Source: Hofstenia miamia (lineage: Eukaryota > Xenacoelomorpha > Acoela). From it: a DNA stretch of 64,000 nt. Made by a program: the position numbers and the translations under genes. Positions 13,477 to 24,709 of the stretch are shown piece by piece. How positions within the stretch are numbered: the stretch's first letter is position 1; each line of letters opens with the position of its first letter. The stretch is taken from the NCBI GenBank assembly GCA_004352715.1, contig SCFE01000009.1, positions 3,147,407 to 3,211,406 on the forward strand, written 5' to 3'. Below the pieces are notes generated by a model, which worked only from the letters and a program-made list of their open reading frames with translations, searched no databases and was not told the origin of the DNA.

Positions 13477-13507
<31 letters not shown>
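13285..13507 (+). mobile_element. Truncated, internally deleted LINE 3' fragment
   Basis: This aligns by eye with 16188-16350 of the larger LINE that follows (AGACATGTG...CCTTTTCTGTG, then CTCATCTTGG.TTCAA and CTGCAAA). It then jumps to the 3' end AAATAAAGTCATTCATT plus an ATT tail at about 13480-13507. Most of the sequence between these parts is missing, so it is a dead copy. It also shows what the 3' end of the family looks like. Confidence 0.75.
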
Positions 13508-13508
<1 letters not shown>

Positions 13509-14636
13509 GTTAATCAAAGCTTTGATTTTCAAAATGTCTAATATCATGATGAAGTAGTAAAACGTGCTTTTTTGAACCTAAATTGATTTCTATTCTGTTA
13601 TAAATTATATTTGATGAAAAGCTTATTGCATTTTTTGCATTTTGGTGTAATATTATTGCAATATAAAAACGGTTGAGGTTTGACTTTCTCTAATGCACCA
13701 ATCTTAGAGCATTTCCCGTACGTTAAGTATTTCAATAATCAATAAATCAATAATGAAGCATTCTAAATTGGGCGGATTTTATCAAAATATGCATGTCATG
13801 TTGTTTTTTGTAATCGTTGTGAACATTGTTGGAGTCGCTGTGTGCAGTTGATTGAAACTAGCTGTTTACACTTTTAAAATATTTTAATACATTTTACGGA
13901 ATATCTTAAATCTATTTTCCCTTTTAATTTACACTATGGTAATGTAAAATCATTCGATATTGATGTGCATTTCTTTGTATTTAATGTAGAATTGTTTATT
14001 TTTAAGAGAATAATGGCTCAAAAGACAGAATTACTTTTCAAAAATGGACTATTAATTAAATTCAGCATTGAAATGATATTTCAAATTTTGTATTGTCAAT
14101 CCTTGTTCATTAAAATTCATGATTTCTTTCGGTCGTTGTTTCCGTATGTGACGTCTTTCAATATTTAGCTCTCCCAAATTCTTTTGAAACTGATTCATTT
14201 GAATCAATGTTGTAACATTTTTCTGATAAACGTTGGGTTAAAGTCAATTTTTTTAAGTTCAGGGTTATTCATGAAAATTTATTTGTTGATGTTCGAGTTT
14301 TTTCATGACCAGTCTACCTACCTCTCTCATCACCTTGGCTTTTCCATTCGTCCTTATTTTCTTGTTTGTGGTGACTTCAATCTTCCTAATGTCTGCTGGA
14401 ATGCGTTCGACTCTACTGACACTTATGAGTCTGCAATTTTCGAAGTTTTTGCATGCTATTCTCTTGAACAACTTGTATTTTCTCCTACTTCCAGCTCCTC
14501 TCTGCTTGATTTGGTTCTGTGCTCTCACCCCGATTATATATTTGACATCTGTAATTCCTGTTCCTGCTAAGCTGTCAGATCACTCATTCGTCAGCTTCAA
14601 TCTGTTTGTCAACTCTACTTCTCCATCTGCTAATCC

Positions 14637-15073
14637 NNNNNNNNNNNNNNNNNNNNNNNNNNNNNNNNNNNNNNNNNNNNNNNNNNNNNNNNNNNNNNNN
14701 NNNNNNNNNNNNNNNNNNNNNNNNNNNNNNNNNNNNNNNNNNNNNNNNNNNNNNNNNNNNNNNNNNNNNNNNNNNNNNNNNNNNNNNNNNNNNNNNNNNN
14801 NNNNNNNNNNNNNNNNNNNNNNNNNNNNNNNNNNNNNNNNNNNNNNNNNNNNNNNNNNNNNNNNNNNNNNNNNNNNNNNNNNNNNNNNNNNNNNNNNNNN
14901 NNNNNNNNNNNNNNNNNNNNNNNNNNNNNNNNNNNNNNNNNNNNNNNNNNNNNNNNNNNNNNNNNNNNNNNNNNNNNNNNNNNNNNNNNNNNNNNNNNNN
15001 NNNNNNNNNNNNNNNNNNNNNNNNNNNNNNNNNNNNNNNNNNNNNNNNNNNNNNNNNNNNNNNNNNNNNNNNN
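14637..15073. other. Assembly gap (437 N)
   Basis: Unknown bases inside the LINE, between its endonuclease and reverse transcriptase parts. Confidence 0.99.
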
Positions 15074-16685
15074 AATAAATTGGAGTCTTACAAACGCCAT
15101 TCTGGTACTACTGCTACTCCGAAGCTTGCTTCTCTCACAGAAGATGTTATCAATTTTATGGAACTCTACAAAGTCTCTTTTCTGTCCAGCTTCTCGCCCG
15201 GTTCTCTTCAAGAATCTTATTCCTTCCTGCGTTCTCTTCATTCCAAGCCTGAGCTCCCCAATTTGAGATGGAACCTTCTTTCTTCTCACTCTGACCTGGA
15301 GAAAGCTGATCTGTTCAACGCGTATTTTGCCTCTAACTTCTCTGTACCTGTCTCCATGTGCCCTGGTCCGCCTGCTGCCTCCCCGCTAATCTGACTTTGT
15401 GTTATGGTCTTCAGTGCTCATGATATTTCTCTCATGCTTAAATCTTGCAAGTTGTCTGGTCCTTGTTATCCTGACGGTGTTCCTTTGTAATTCATGAAAC
15501 CTCCTCCACGCTTTCTATCCATTTAAAGCATCTTTACTCCTTCATTTGCTCCACTAAGCGCTATCCCGCCTGTTGGAAGACATCCTGGATTTCTCCGCTG
15601 TTAAAATCTAATCAGCTTCCCTCCTCGCAGGTCACGTCCTACCGCCCAATAGCTATTCTATCTCGACTGTCTATCATCTTTGAACGCCTTGTTTTTCGTT
15701 ATGTATTCCAAAAATTCGTCACCTCATCTCTTCCTCTCAGCATGTCAACCTTCCTGGTCGCTCTACAATTACTAACGTGCTCACTCTGATCGAAAATTGC
15801 TACTTTCAATCTGATAGTAATGATCCTGGTTGTATTATCTTTCTTGTCATCTCAAAAGCGTTTGATCGCCTCCCTCATTCCATTCTGCTTGACAAGTTGC
15901 GTTTAGTTGGTTTTGATGTGGATTTCATCGAACTGTTCCAGTCTTACCTGACCAATCGCTACCAGTGTGTCAAAATCATCTCGTCTATCTCTTCTCCTGT
16001 CCCCGTTACTAGTGGTGCCCCTCAAGGCTCAGTGTTTGCTGTTCTTTTCTTCCTCGTTGCCTCATTCTGTTCTCAACTCGTCTTGCCTGCTGTATGTTGA
16101 CGACACTGCGATTTTTGATTTTGGTTGGTCTTTTGCTTCGAATATTCTACCAGGTCCTCTGTCAACCATCTTGATTTAGCACTACCAAGACATGTGTTAT
16201 TTCCTTTTCTGTGGCTCCCCCTTCTGAATTGCCTCTACCTGTGAACTTTGCCCCTCACCACACTCATCTTGGAGTTCAACTTGCTGCAAACTTAAATTGG
16301 ACTGGACATGTGTCTTTGCGTCTCCGCAAAGCTAATTCCTCGCTATTTGCCCTTTTCCGTAATGTTCCTTTTAATACCTCGTCCGCTGTGAAGCTCTTTT
16401 TGTTCAAGCCCATTCTTCGCGCTATTCTTCTCTATGCGTCTCCTTGTTGGTGGCCTTCTCGTGCTTTGTTCCACTCCATGGAACGTTTCCAGAAACGCGC
16501 TTTCAAATGGATTTCCTCTTTGGACTATAAAGACGCTCTGCTGAAATTCTCCACTCTCCCGCTGTCACTCTACTTCCATGCCTGTGATCTCCTTCTGTTC
16601 AATCGACTACTGACTCGCAAATTGGATCTTGATCCTTTTGATTTCATTAAGTTCTCTAATTCCTGCTGCACTCGCTCTGATGATG

Positions 16686-17253
16686 NNNNNNNNNNNNNNN
16701 NNNNNNNNNNNNNNNNNNNNNNNNNNNNNNNNNNNNNNNNNNNNNNNNNNNNNNNNNNNNNNNNNNNNNNNNNNNNNNNNNNNNNNNNNNNNNNNNNNNN
16801 NNNNNNNNNNNNNNNNNNNNNNNNNNNNNNNNNNNNNNNNNNNNNNNNNNNNNNNNNNNNNNNNNNNNNNNNNNNNNNNNNNNNNNNNNNNNNNNNNNNN
16901 NNNNNNNNNNNNNNNNNNNNNNNNNNNNNNNNNNNNNNNNNNNNNNNNNNNNNNNNNNNNNNNNNNNNNNNNNNNNNNNNNNNNNNNNNNNNNNNNNNNN
17001 NNNNNNNNNNNNNNNNNNNNNNNNNNNNNNNNNNNNNNNNNNNNNNNNNNNNNNNNNNNNNNNNNNNNNNNNNNNNNNNNNNNNNNNNNNNNNNNNNNNN
17101 NNNNNNNNNNNNNNNNNNNNNNNNNNNNNNNNNNNNNNNNNNNNNNNNNNNNNNNNNNNNNNNNNNNNNNNNNNNNNNNNNNNNNNNNNNNNNNNNNNNN
17201 NNNNNNNNNNNNNNNNNNNNNNNNNNNNNNNNNNNNNNNNNNNNNNNNNNNNN
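16686..17253. other. Assembly gap (568 N)
   Basis: Unknown bases inside the LINE 3' part, ending directly at its ATT-rich tail. Confidence 0.99.
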
Positions 17254-17280
17254 TATTATTATTATTATTATTATTATTAT

Positions 17281-18850
17281 GATATATGCTTTCATTGTTG
17301 TTTCAATTTTATCAACTCAGTAGAAAACACAACTGTCTGTTCACGTTCAGTAACAGAAAAGAATATATTTATAGCTCATTTTATATTGTTTTGGAGGAAA
17401 GTGTTGATTTGGTTGGAGGTTTTCAAAATTTAGTTTAACCTGAATCCTTCAAAAACGCTCGTAGTTGAAAATGTTAAGTTCTTTGTTTTTCAATATCCGG
17501 GAACTTTATCGAATAGTTGAATTTGACTATGCGTTTTTTCTCTATGTAGAGGATTTGTTGTTAGGCTACGGTTAGACCGTGTGATTTGTAGCAAGATCAG
17601 TTACAAAATCAAGTTACAACGCTAATTACCTCATGTGGTTAGTCGTGGGATTATCCCAAAAGACGACAGATCAAGCGTGACCAATCGCATAGTCTAACAA
17701 TAGCCTTACGGTATTACTTTGTGGAGATTTGTGGGACAGTTATTTCTATTTATCTACCCAGATACTTATGAAATCTAAATTTGTTCTCACGATTAATCTC
17801 TTTCCCACCCATTGTGATAGAAATAGTTTGAATGGCATTTTACATAGTCCCCAACATGAAGTAAACACGGCTCGCATTTCACATTAAATCCCCAAGTTTT
17901 GGGGCCACGACTTTCTATTTTGTTCAGCTTTGTACAAGAGCAGATTCAAGGATGATATGGATAACTTGCCACTCTCCCTTTTCTATTTGGCGCCTATTCA
18001 CACAAGTTAAATTTAAATTTGAGCGCTATTCGTTTTTTGATCAAATTGAAAAATATACAAAACATATATTAAACACAGAAACCGAAATTAATTACTCCAC
18101 TGCAAATCAGAAACAGAAATCACATTTCTAATTATATGCTTATCTCAATTTTTGCAAGGCTTTCTATCATTTTTAAAACGCTTATATTTATTCAATTGCT
18201 AACCTATATCGTTACTTTGCCATCGAACTGTCACCATGCGAACATGTTTTTAAAGATACTTATTAAGATGAATTGCTAATGAATAATTTTGTTGATTCAG
18301 CTATTTTATGTGATATTCCCCTGCTTATTTGTATATAGTGTATATTTATATATAAAAACATAAAAATTCTCCATAATTGAGAGTCAATTAATATCTACTC
18401 TAAAATGATTGATGACATTGATTTGCATTTCATACTTTAGTTTTGATATCTTTAAAAAATTGTTACTGTATTTTGGCTGGAAGTTAATAAATTGCCTTTA
18501 ATTTTTAATTCGCTATTAAATCTTTATATATCTTTGATTATTCACTTCATGAACTTTTTACTTCTGTGATTGCACATGCGTTAATTGCACCTTAATAAGT
18601 TTTTCGTTATTTAATGTTGTTCATATCAGGGGCCGTTTATGTAGCCATGTATGGCAAGGCGAAATTTCAAAGGTCATAATGGTCATTATGTAAACTATGA
18701 TAAATGATGATTAAGCTTGCGTGGATATGAATACATATGGTAATAGCAATTTAATAGAGCAATTTCCCAGTTTTCTTAAAATTTATACCAACTTGCAAGC
18801 TACAATTATAACACAATGACTTTTGTGGACAAATGAAATTGTACTGATAT
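17281..18850. other. Gene-free stretch between LINE and TIR element
   Basis: No gene is supported. It contains one short TIR element (listed separately at 17563-17706). A moderately GC-rich patch at about 17870-18000 has the look of an old repeat but is not classifiable by eye. Confidence 0.4.
17563..17706. mobile_element. 144 bp MITE with terminal inverted repeats
   Basis: The left end AGGCTACGGTTAGACCGTG and the right end CATAGTCTAACAATAGCCT are inverted repeats matching at roughly 20 of 24 positions. TTA or TA occurs at both borders. There is no coding capacity. The superfamily is uncertain. Confidence 0.55.
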
Positions 18851-18851
18851 C

Positions 18852-19753
18852 TTAAAGGTGCGTTCAGACGAGAACCTTTTGATGCGCATCTTTTGATGAA
18901 AGTGCGTTCAGACGAGCATCTTTTTGTTGTATGCTTTTTTGATGCACGGCCACTTGATTATTCAGCAATTAAGTTTAATAGGAATAGTGTTTTTCTAGCA
19001 CTGAGAAGATTATAATCAACACCTCAACTACTGATTCAAAACATTATAATCAAAAACGAATTTGATTGGATGTATAATTCTATGGATATTGTTATACAAT
19101 ATTGCCTAGAATAAGTAATTAATTACTGATTGTTCAAAAAAACGAAATTACCTATTTGAAGTTTCTAGCACCCGGCGGTATACCGCTATGTTATGACAAT
19201 ACCGAAAAATACTGATAACGTGGTATCTTGCCTCAAATTTTGATCATTACATTATTTAAAAGTAGGCTGTGTATTGTGTGCAAGTCCGCGGGTCAATACT
19301 TGCTGTAAGAAAACTTGGAAAATTTCTGTTTGAGGCTTAAGATATAGCAGTTTAGAAAATTACAAAATTTCTTAAGAAAATTCTATTAATAATACAGCTA
19401 CAATTATATGGCTGATTAGCCCACAAAATGTTGTCATAAATACTTTCACAAAAACGAGCTACTTACAGATTTTTTTTAAAAAATCAGGTTTACAAAATAT
19501 GCTCATTCGTATTAAGGTGTATTTATTTTCTTGCAATGCAAAAAATCATAATTATGAAATTCAATCCTTTTAATTTATTCCTCGATTCCGAGAGGTCTAT
19601 TCCATTGGATAAGCAATTTATACATTTATAAGCTTTAATATACTGGTGATATTAAACATTGTTTCATGGAATGACTTAAAATTCCATTTTTATCAGAAAC
19701 GAATTTCACTAAAACGCATTCATATTTGTAATTACTATTCCATTTTAAATATG

Positions 19754-19788
<35 letters not shown>

Positions 19789-20490
19789 NNNNNNNNNNNN
19801 NNNNNNNNNNNNNNNNNNNNNNNNNNNNNNNNNNNNNNNNNNNNNNNNNNNNNNNNNNNNNNNNNNNNNNNNNNNNNNNNNNNNNNNNNNNNNNNNNNNN
19901 NNNNNNNNNNNNNNNNNNNNNNNNNNNNNNNNNNNNNNNNNNNNNNNNNNNNNNNNNNNNNNNNNNNNNNNNNNNNNNNNNNNNNNNNNNNNNNNNNNNN
20001 NNNNNNNNNNNNNNNNNNNNNNNNNNNNNNNNNNNNNNNNNNNNNNNNNNNNNNNNNNNNNNNNNNNNNNNNNNNNNNNNNNNNNNNNNNNNNNNNNNNN
20101 NNNNNNNNNNNNNNNNNNNNNNNNNNNNNNNNNNNNNNNNNNNNNNNNNNNNNNNNNNNNNNNNNNNNNNNNNNNNNNNNNNNNNNNNNNNNNNNNNNNN
20201 NNNNNNNNNNNNNNNNNNNNNNNNNNNNNNNNNNNNNNNNNNNNNNNNNNNNNNNNNNNNNNNNNNNNNNNNNNNNNNNNNNNNNNNNNNNNNNNNNNNN
20301 NNNNNNNNNNNNNNNNNNNNNNNNNNNNNNNNNNNNNNNNNNNNNNNNNNNNNNNNAATTTGAACGATGTGCGTTCAGACGAGCATCTTTTTGATGTATG
20401 CTAATTTGAACGATGTGCGTTCAGACGAGCATCTTTTTGACGTATATCAAATGATATACATCAAAAGGTTCTCGTCTGAACGCACCTTAA
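18852..20490. mobile_element. TIR element flanked by TTAA, with subterminal repeats
   Basis: A perfect 28 bp inverted repeat begins GGTGCGTTCAGACGAGAACC on the left (18857-18884) and is its exact complement on the right (20459-20486). TTAA abuts both ends (18852-18855 and 20487-20490), with one extra A on the left. Inside, the word GTGCGTTCAGACGAGCATCT recurs at about 18902, 20370 and 20416. The last two lie in tandem 46 bp units next to the N gap. TTAA targets suggest a piggyBac-like nonautonomous element, but no transposase is visible. Confidence 0.7.
19789..20356. other. Assembly gap (568 N) between a TA repeat and 46 bp tandem units
   Basis: The gap runs from a (TA)n microsatellite (about 19758-19788) to tandem subterminal repeats at 20357. 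Both borders are repetitive, so assembly failure in tandem DNA is the likely cause. Confidence 0.97.
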
Positions 20491-20494
20491 GGCA

Positions 20495-20990
20495 CAAGCA
20501 ATTCTCTAGCAGTTTAAAAAAATTATGAAACATTCATTACGAAATATTAAATTCAATTAATTATTTTTGTTTACTTTTCAATACAACACACTTTGTAAAT
20601 CACAAATTTTAAAAATGGAAAACAAATTTATCGTCAGTTTTTGTTTGCAATCCACTTTTACAAATGGGGAAAACATTTCATTTTTAGTATTTGTTTATGA
20701 CCTACTGAAGCTGCTTATTAAGTTTTTGCAAAGTTGCTATCCTATCAACATGTTTTTTATTAATTGTAATTTGTAAAATTACCCTTTCACTTATTATAAT
20801 AGAAGATGTATGATACTAAATTTAACAATTTTCTAGAAACTAAATATAAATTCTGTATATGTGACAATACATTTATTGATTTCGATTATGGTCATATTTT
20901 TATGTTTGCCATTCATAATGACCAGATTATTTTTTCTACCATACCTTTATACTTTTAGCGAATCATATTCAAAACGTAAGAAATAAGAAA
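20495..20990. other. AT-rich DNA, nothing recognised
   Basis: No supported gene or element was found between the TIR element and the mariner remnant. Confidence 0.5.
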
Positions 20991-20994
20991 TATA

Positions 20995-21461
20995 GACTTT
21001 ATTAAGCAAATTAATTCATAAAGAGATCAAAGCAAATGTTCAAAGTGACCACCTCCATTGTGAATACAGGCTCATTAGACGTGGTATCCACGGTACAGTC
21101 GCTCCTTGAATAACATCCATCGGTATATCGTTCCATGTTTCCGTAAGGGTCGCCTTCAATTTCTTCATGCTGTCGATTTCTCTTCGCTTTTCAGCCAACC
21201 CAGCTATGAGAACACCCCCATAGAGAATAGTCCATCACGTTGAAATCTGGACTTTTTGATGGCCATTCATCAGGAGTAATGAAGTCAGGTGCATTTTCTC
21301 TGATGTACTGAGGCTGCCACACCCAAGGTGTTCCATTCTGAGCTGTGTATGCAAGTGTAGATGAAAGGCAGTGACAAAATACCTTATTCATTGACTGATT
21401 AGGCTTAACACGACATTAGCGATCATGTTAAAAAGTATCGGTTTTAACTGGGCACCCTGTA
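20995..21461 (-). mobile_element. Internally deleted mariner-like element, transposase C-terminus
   Basis: On the minus strand, 21391-21191 encodes PDFITPDEWPSKSPDFNVMD and then YSLWG. This is the region around the third catalytic residue of mariner-type transposases, with D in place of the Tc1-type E. Further codons toward 21040 continue the C-terminus with shifts. The minus-strand end near 21461 reads TACAGGGTGCCCAGTTAAAA, typical of a mariner inverted terminal repeat. The N-terminal DNA-binding domain and first two catalytic residues are missing, so this is a deletion derivative. Confidence 0.75.
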
Positions 21462-21464
21462 GTA

Positions 21465-22210
21465 TCCATAATACATAATGGTATGTTCCCATACCATAAT
21501 CGGCACCTCTGATTTATATATATTTAACATACAGTGAAAAGAAAATGTGTCCTTATTCGAATTATATCCATTTGCACAATCAAATTTGTAATAATATATA
21601 TGTTAGTCTTTTTGTTTAGATTAAATTTTTGCAGTTATCGCTCTTATTTTTAGTAAGGCAAATATCAAAAAACAATACTTACTCCTGTACTGTTCAAGCA
21701 TTATGTCTGATCCAAAGAATTACAGTGAAGTGTACAATATATTATATTATATTTTATATTAATTTTATATATTTCATATTATTATATTTTTTCATTACAC
21801 ATTTTTTGTTCAAATTCAGGATGTTAATCCAGTATGCTCACGGCAAAATTTTCTCTTTCAGTGATTGGGATCAAGTACTTTGCAAAAGAAGGTATTGCAG
21901 TCTCAAAAAATTGGAACATCACAATATTCAACCCATATATTTATCGAAAATAGTTCATCAAACGTAGTTATCGTAATATCTCTTGCAATCAAAGCTAGAT
22001 CAGTTCGAACAAGACCAACATTGATACTTATCAAATTATTGCCAATATTTTAAAATATCTTTGCCAACGCAATACAATTTGCAATCATTTTATTGACACT
22101 ACAATGCTCAGAATGTAATTTCAGGAGGCTTGGGTACTTTATTGTAATTAGGAAGTGCGAAGTGCTTTAAAATATATTTGTTTATTAAACAAATAACCCA
22201 TGCGGTCCGG
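21465..22210. other. AT-rich DNA, no supported gene
   Basis: Open frames of 60-110 codons exist here but have AT-driven composition and no recognisable motif. I see nothing else. Confidence 0.4.
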
Positions 22211-22214
22211 ATAA

Positions 22215-22215
22215 G

Positions 22216-22261
<46 letters not shown>

Positions 22262-22650
22262 CTGATATATATATGAGCGCTAAGTACATGGTGGCGCTAC
22301 GTATTATTTTGAAACAAGCCGACCCTACGCTGGTTTTTTTCACATTTTGATATTAGAAATGACTTAGGCATGTAGTAAAAACGCTTGTATAATTGTTGAA
22401 ATAGCCAATAATTCCAATTTTGACTACAATATTTTTCATTTTTTTCATTTTATATATTTTTCGAAAATTGCTCACCTTTAACCCAAATTTGATGTGTGTG
22501 AGGCTTTCACGCATACTCAATTTATGATGTTTTGACATTAACCGGCCGAATTGCTCGCGAAAGCTAAGTAGGGGAAAATCGGTGGTCACGAGCGCTCAGT
22601 ATAAAACCCATTGTACTTAGCGCACATATATATATATATATATATATACC
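22215..22650. mobile_element. TA-rich foldback element (MITE)
   Basis: A (TA)n tract at about 22218-22257 followed by GCGCTAAGTAC (22277-22287) is mirrored by the complementary GTACTTAGCGC (22613-22623) followed by another (TA)n tract at 22625-22648. The interior is about 325 bp without coding capacity. The arrangement suggests a foldback or Tc1/mariner-type MITE whose ends expanded as microsatellite. Confidence 0.5.
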
Positions 22651-23459
22651 ATTCATTGGATATATAATTTCATTGTTAACCTTGCTACAGAAGCGTAAAA
22701 GAGAGTGTAGAAAGGTATTTTGTTTTAAGTGTAATGCTTCAACAACAATATCTATACAACACAAGAAGATATCCCAGGCCCAGGCACACTTTTAGCTATG
22801 CAAGCGATCAGATTTGTGGAATTATTTTTTTTGGATGAGTGTTACAAACAAATAAGAATGTCGCGAATGTCTCTTATTACCAAATTTGCACTTAAAATTA
22901 GAGCGGCTTCCAGCAATGCACTAGGTGTTGAAATCTTGCACGGCAAGCAGTGCAAATTAGCAGGGTTGTAATGAACGCCCTTTGAAAGACAAATGCCCGG
23001 GAGTGTTGCACCGCTGTAATAAACTGGGCCTAAGAGGCGCTCTGTGTATGTAAATTTAGAAGAAGTCATCTGACCTGAAAATTCACGTACACAATGCCTT
23101 TAGGTTTTTACTCATATTTTTTACAATAAATGGAGCATATGGAATCATATTTTTGAATAATTATATCAATTATATAGATTTTTATATGAGACGCCTTTAT
23201 AAATATATTTTCTCAACAAAGCGCCTCTCAGCCCTGGATTTTAATCATGATGAAGCATATGCCACTTTGACACGTGGTTGTGGTTACATAATTAATTAAT
23301 TCTTTTCATGGTATTCACCGCAGGAATTCCTCGATGTGTTCGTTTGCTAATTTCTACTGGTCCACTGCGAGTTGACTTTTTTAGACTCGAGTCGAGTTGG
23401 AACCCTGCCTCGCGAGTTCGAGTCGATTTAAAATTTCTATTTAGACTTATTTTATCTTT

Positions 23460-24705
23460 GGGCTACCATAAGTTTTTAGCCAGGAGAAAAAAATGTCTTT
23501 AATTTCAAACTTTAATTACTCAACAACAACATAACAAAAAAGATATTAACAACTAGTATGGAGTAGAACCTCCTTTTGCCATTTTTAGGGCTTTTATGAT
23601 ATTTTTCATTGACATTACTAAGTTATCAATGATTGATTGGTTCATGTTAACCCACTGTTTCAACAAAGTTGCTTTCAGAGTTGATACCAATGAAATATTG
23701 CTCGCAGATTCCCGAAGCTTTTGATCAAAGTGCTCCCAAACATGTTCTATCACATTCATGTCTGGGATTTGGTCCACCCATGGTAATGACGTAATACTGT
23801 GTAATCTCTTCCAAGCTTCAGTAACCTTGCTTGTGTGACAAGGGGCTCCATCTTCTTGAAACACATAGACATTTTTATCCATATTATCAGTTTCAAATAC
23901 TGGTAATAGACCTTTCTCTAATATCTGACAGTATTTTGGGCCATTCAACCGTTCTTCAACAAAGATCAGCTCTGACCTTACTCCGAACCAGACAGCACCC
24001 CACACCATAACACCTACCCCACCATGTTTGACAGTTGCCTGCAAACATTCAGCCTTCCAAGTCTATGTCTGATTTCTCCAAACATAAACCTGCCTTGAAT
24101 TTGAATACTGAGAGAATTTGCTTTCATCTGACCATATTCCTGACTTCCAAAAAGTATCATCTTTGCACTCAAATTCTCATGCCCAATCCATTTTCTTCTT
24201 GTTGACATTAGAAATCAGTGGCTTTTTCCTTTCAACTCTCCTTTGGAATCCTAATTCTTTTAAAGGTTTTCTCACTGCATAGGGTGACATTTCCATGGTA
24301 GTAGGAACATTTTTGAAACTTTTATGGCGGTTTTTGATGACTTCCTTTTTCAATGCTCTTTTCATTCAATCCGTCATGATAGGGGTTATTCTTGAACGGT
24401 GTTCAATACTGCAATGACCCTCTTCAATTAATTTATTAACAATGTTATTGATTGTCTGATGTGATTAAGCTTGAAATGCCTAGCAATTTCTCGATTTGAC
24501 TTGCCACCCAATTATCTGTCCTCATTTAAATTCACCAATGTCTTTGCATCCTTGTGTTTTCATTGCTAAATCTTATTTAATCAGTATTCACAAGTAACAT
24601 TTATTTAATATCAACAAATTATATCAGAAAAAGAGGAAGTACTGTTAAGAAATTCAAAAATATCGTTAAAATCACAGGTGGCTAAAAACCTATGGTAGCC
24701 CACTG
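23460..24705 (-). mobile_element. Tc1-like DNA transposon with degenerate transposase
   Basis: Inverted ends GGGCTACCATAAGTTTTTAG (23460-23479) and the complement of GGGCTACCATAGGTTTTTAG (right end, to 24701) bound a 1.25 kb element. The right end closes with CACTG before TA, as in Tc1 elements. Minus-strand frames give an HTH-like N-terminal part (24365-24177) and then GGVGVMVWGAVW, VFQEDGAPCHTS (second catalytic D) and PDMNVIEHVW (third catalytic residue E), of the DD34E type. Frameshifts and in-frame stops between 24365 and 24014 indicate an inactive copy. Confidence 0.88.
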
Positions 24706-24709
24706 TATA

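Larger units (their letters stand above)
14290..17280 (+). mobile_element. Non-LTR retrotransposon (CR1/jockey-like), ORF2 fragments, ATT tail
   Basis: Decayed ORF2 of an APE-type LINE. Endonuclease motifs include CGDFNLPNVCWN, SLLDLVLCS and, after a frameshift, SDHSFV at about 14330-14600. Reverse transcriptase motifs are SYRPIAIL near 15640, the SKAFDRLPHSILLDKLR block near 15860, GAPQGSV near 16015 and YVDD at 16093-16104. The thumb and C-terminal part (LGVQLAANLNW, FQKRAFKW) follows to 16680. Frameshifts and stops show it is inactive. Two N gaps (14637-15073 and 16686-17253) interrupt it. It ends in a (TAT)n run at 17254-17280, like the ATT tail of the copy at 13285-13507. Confidence 0.85.
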
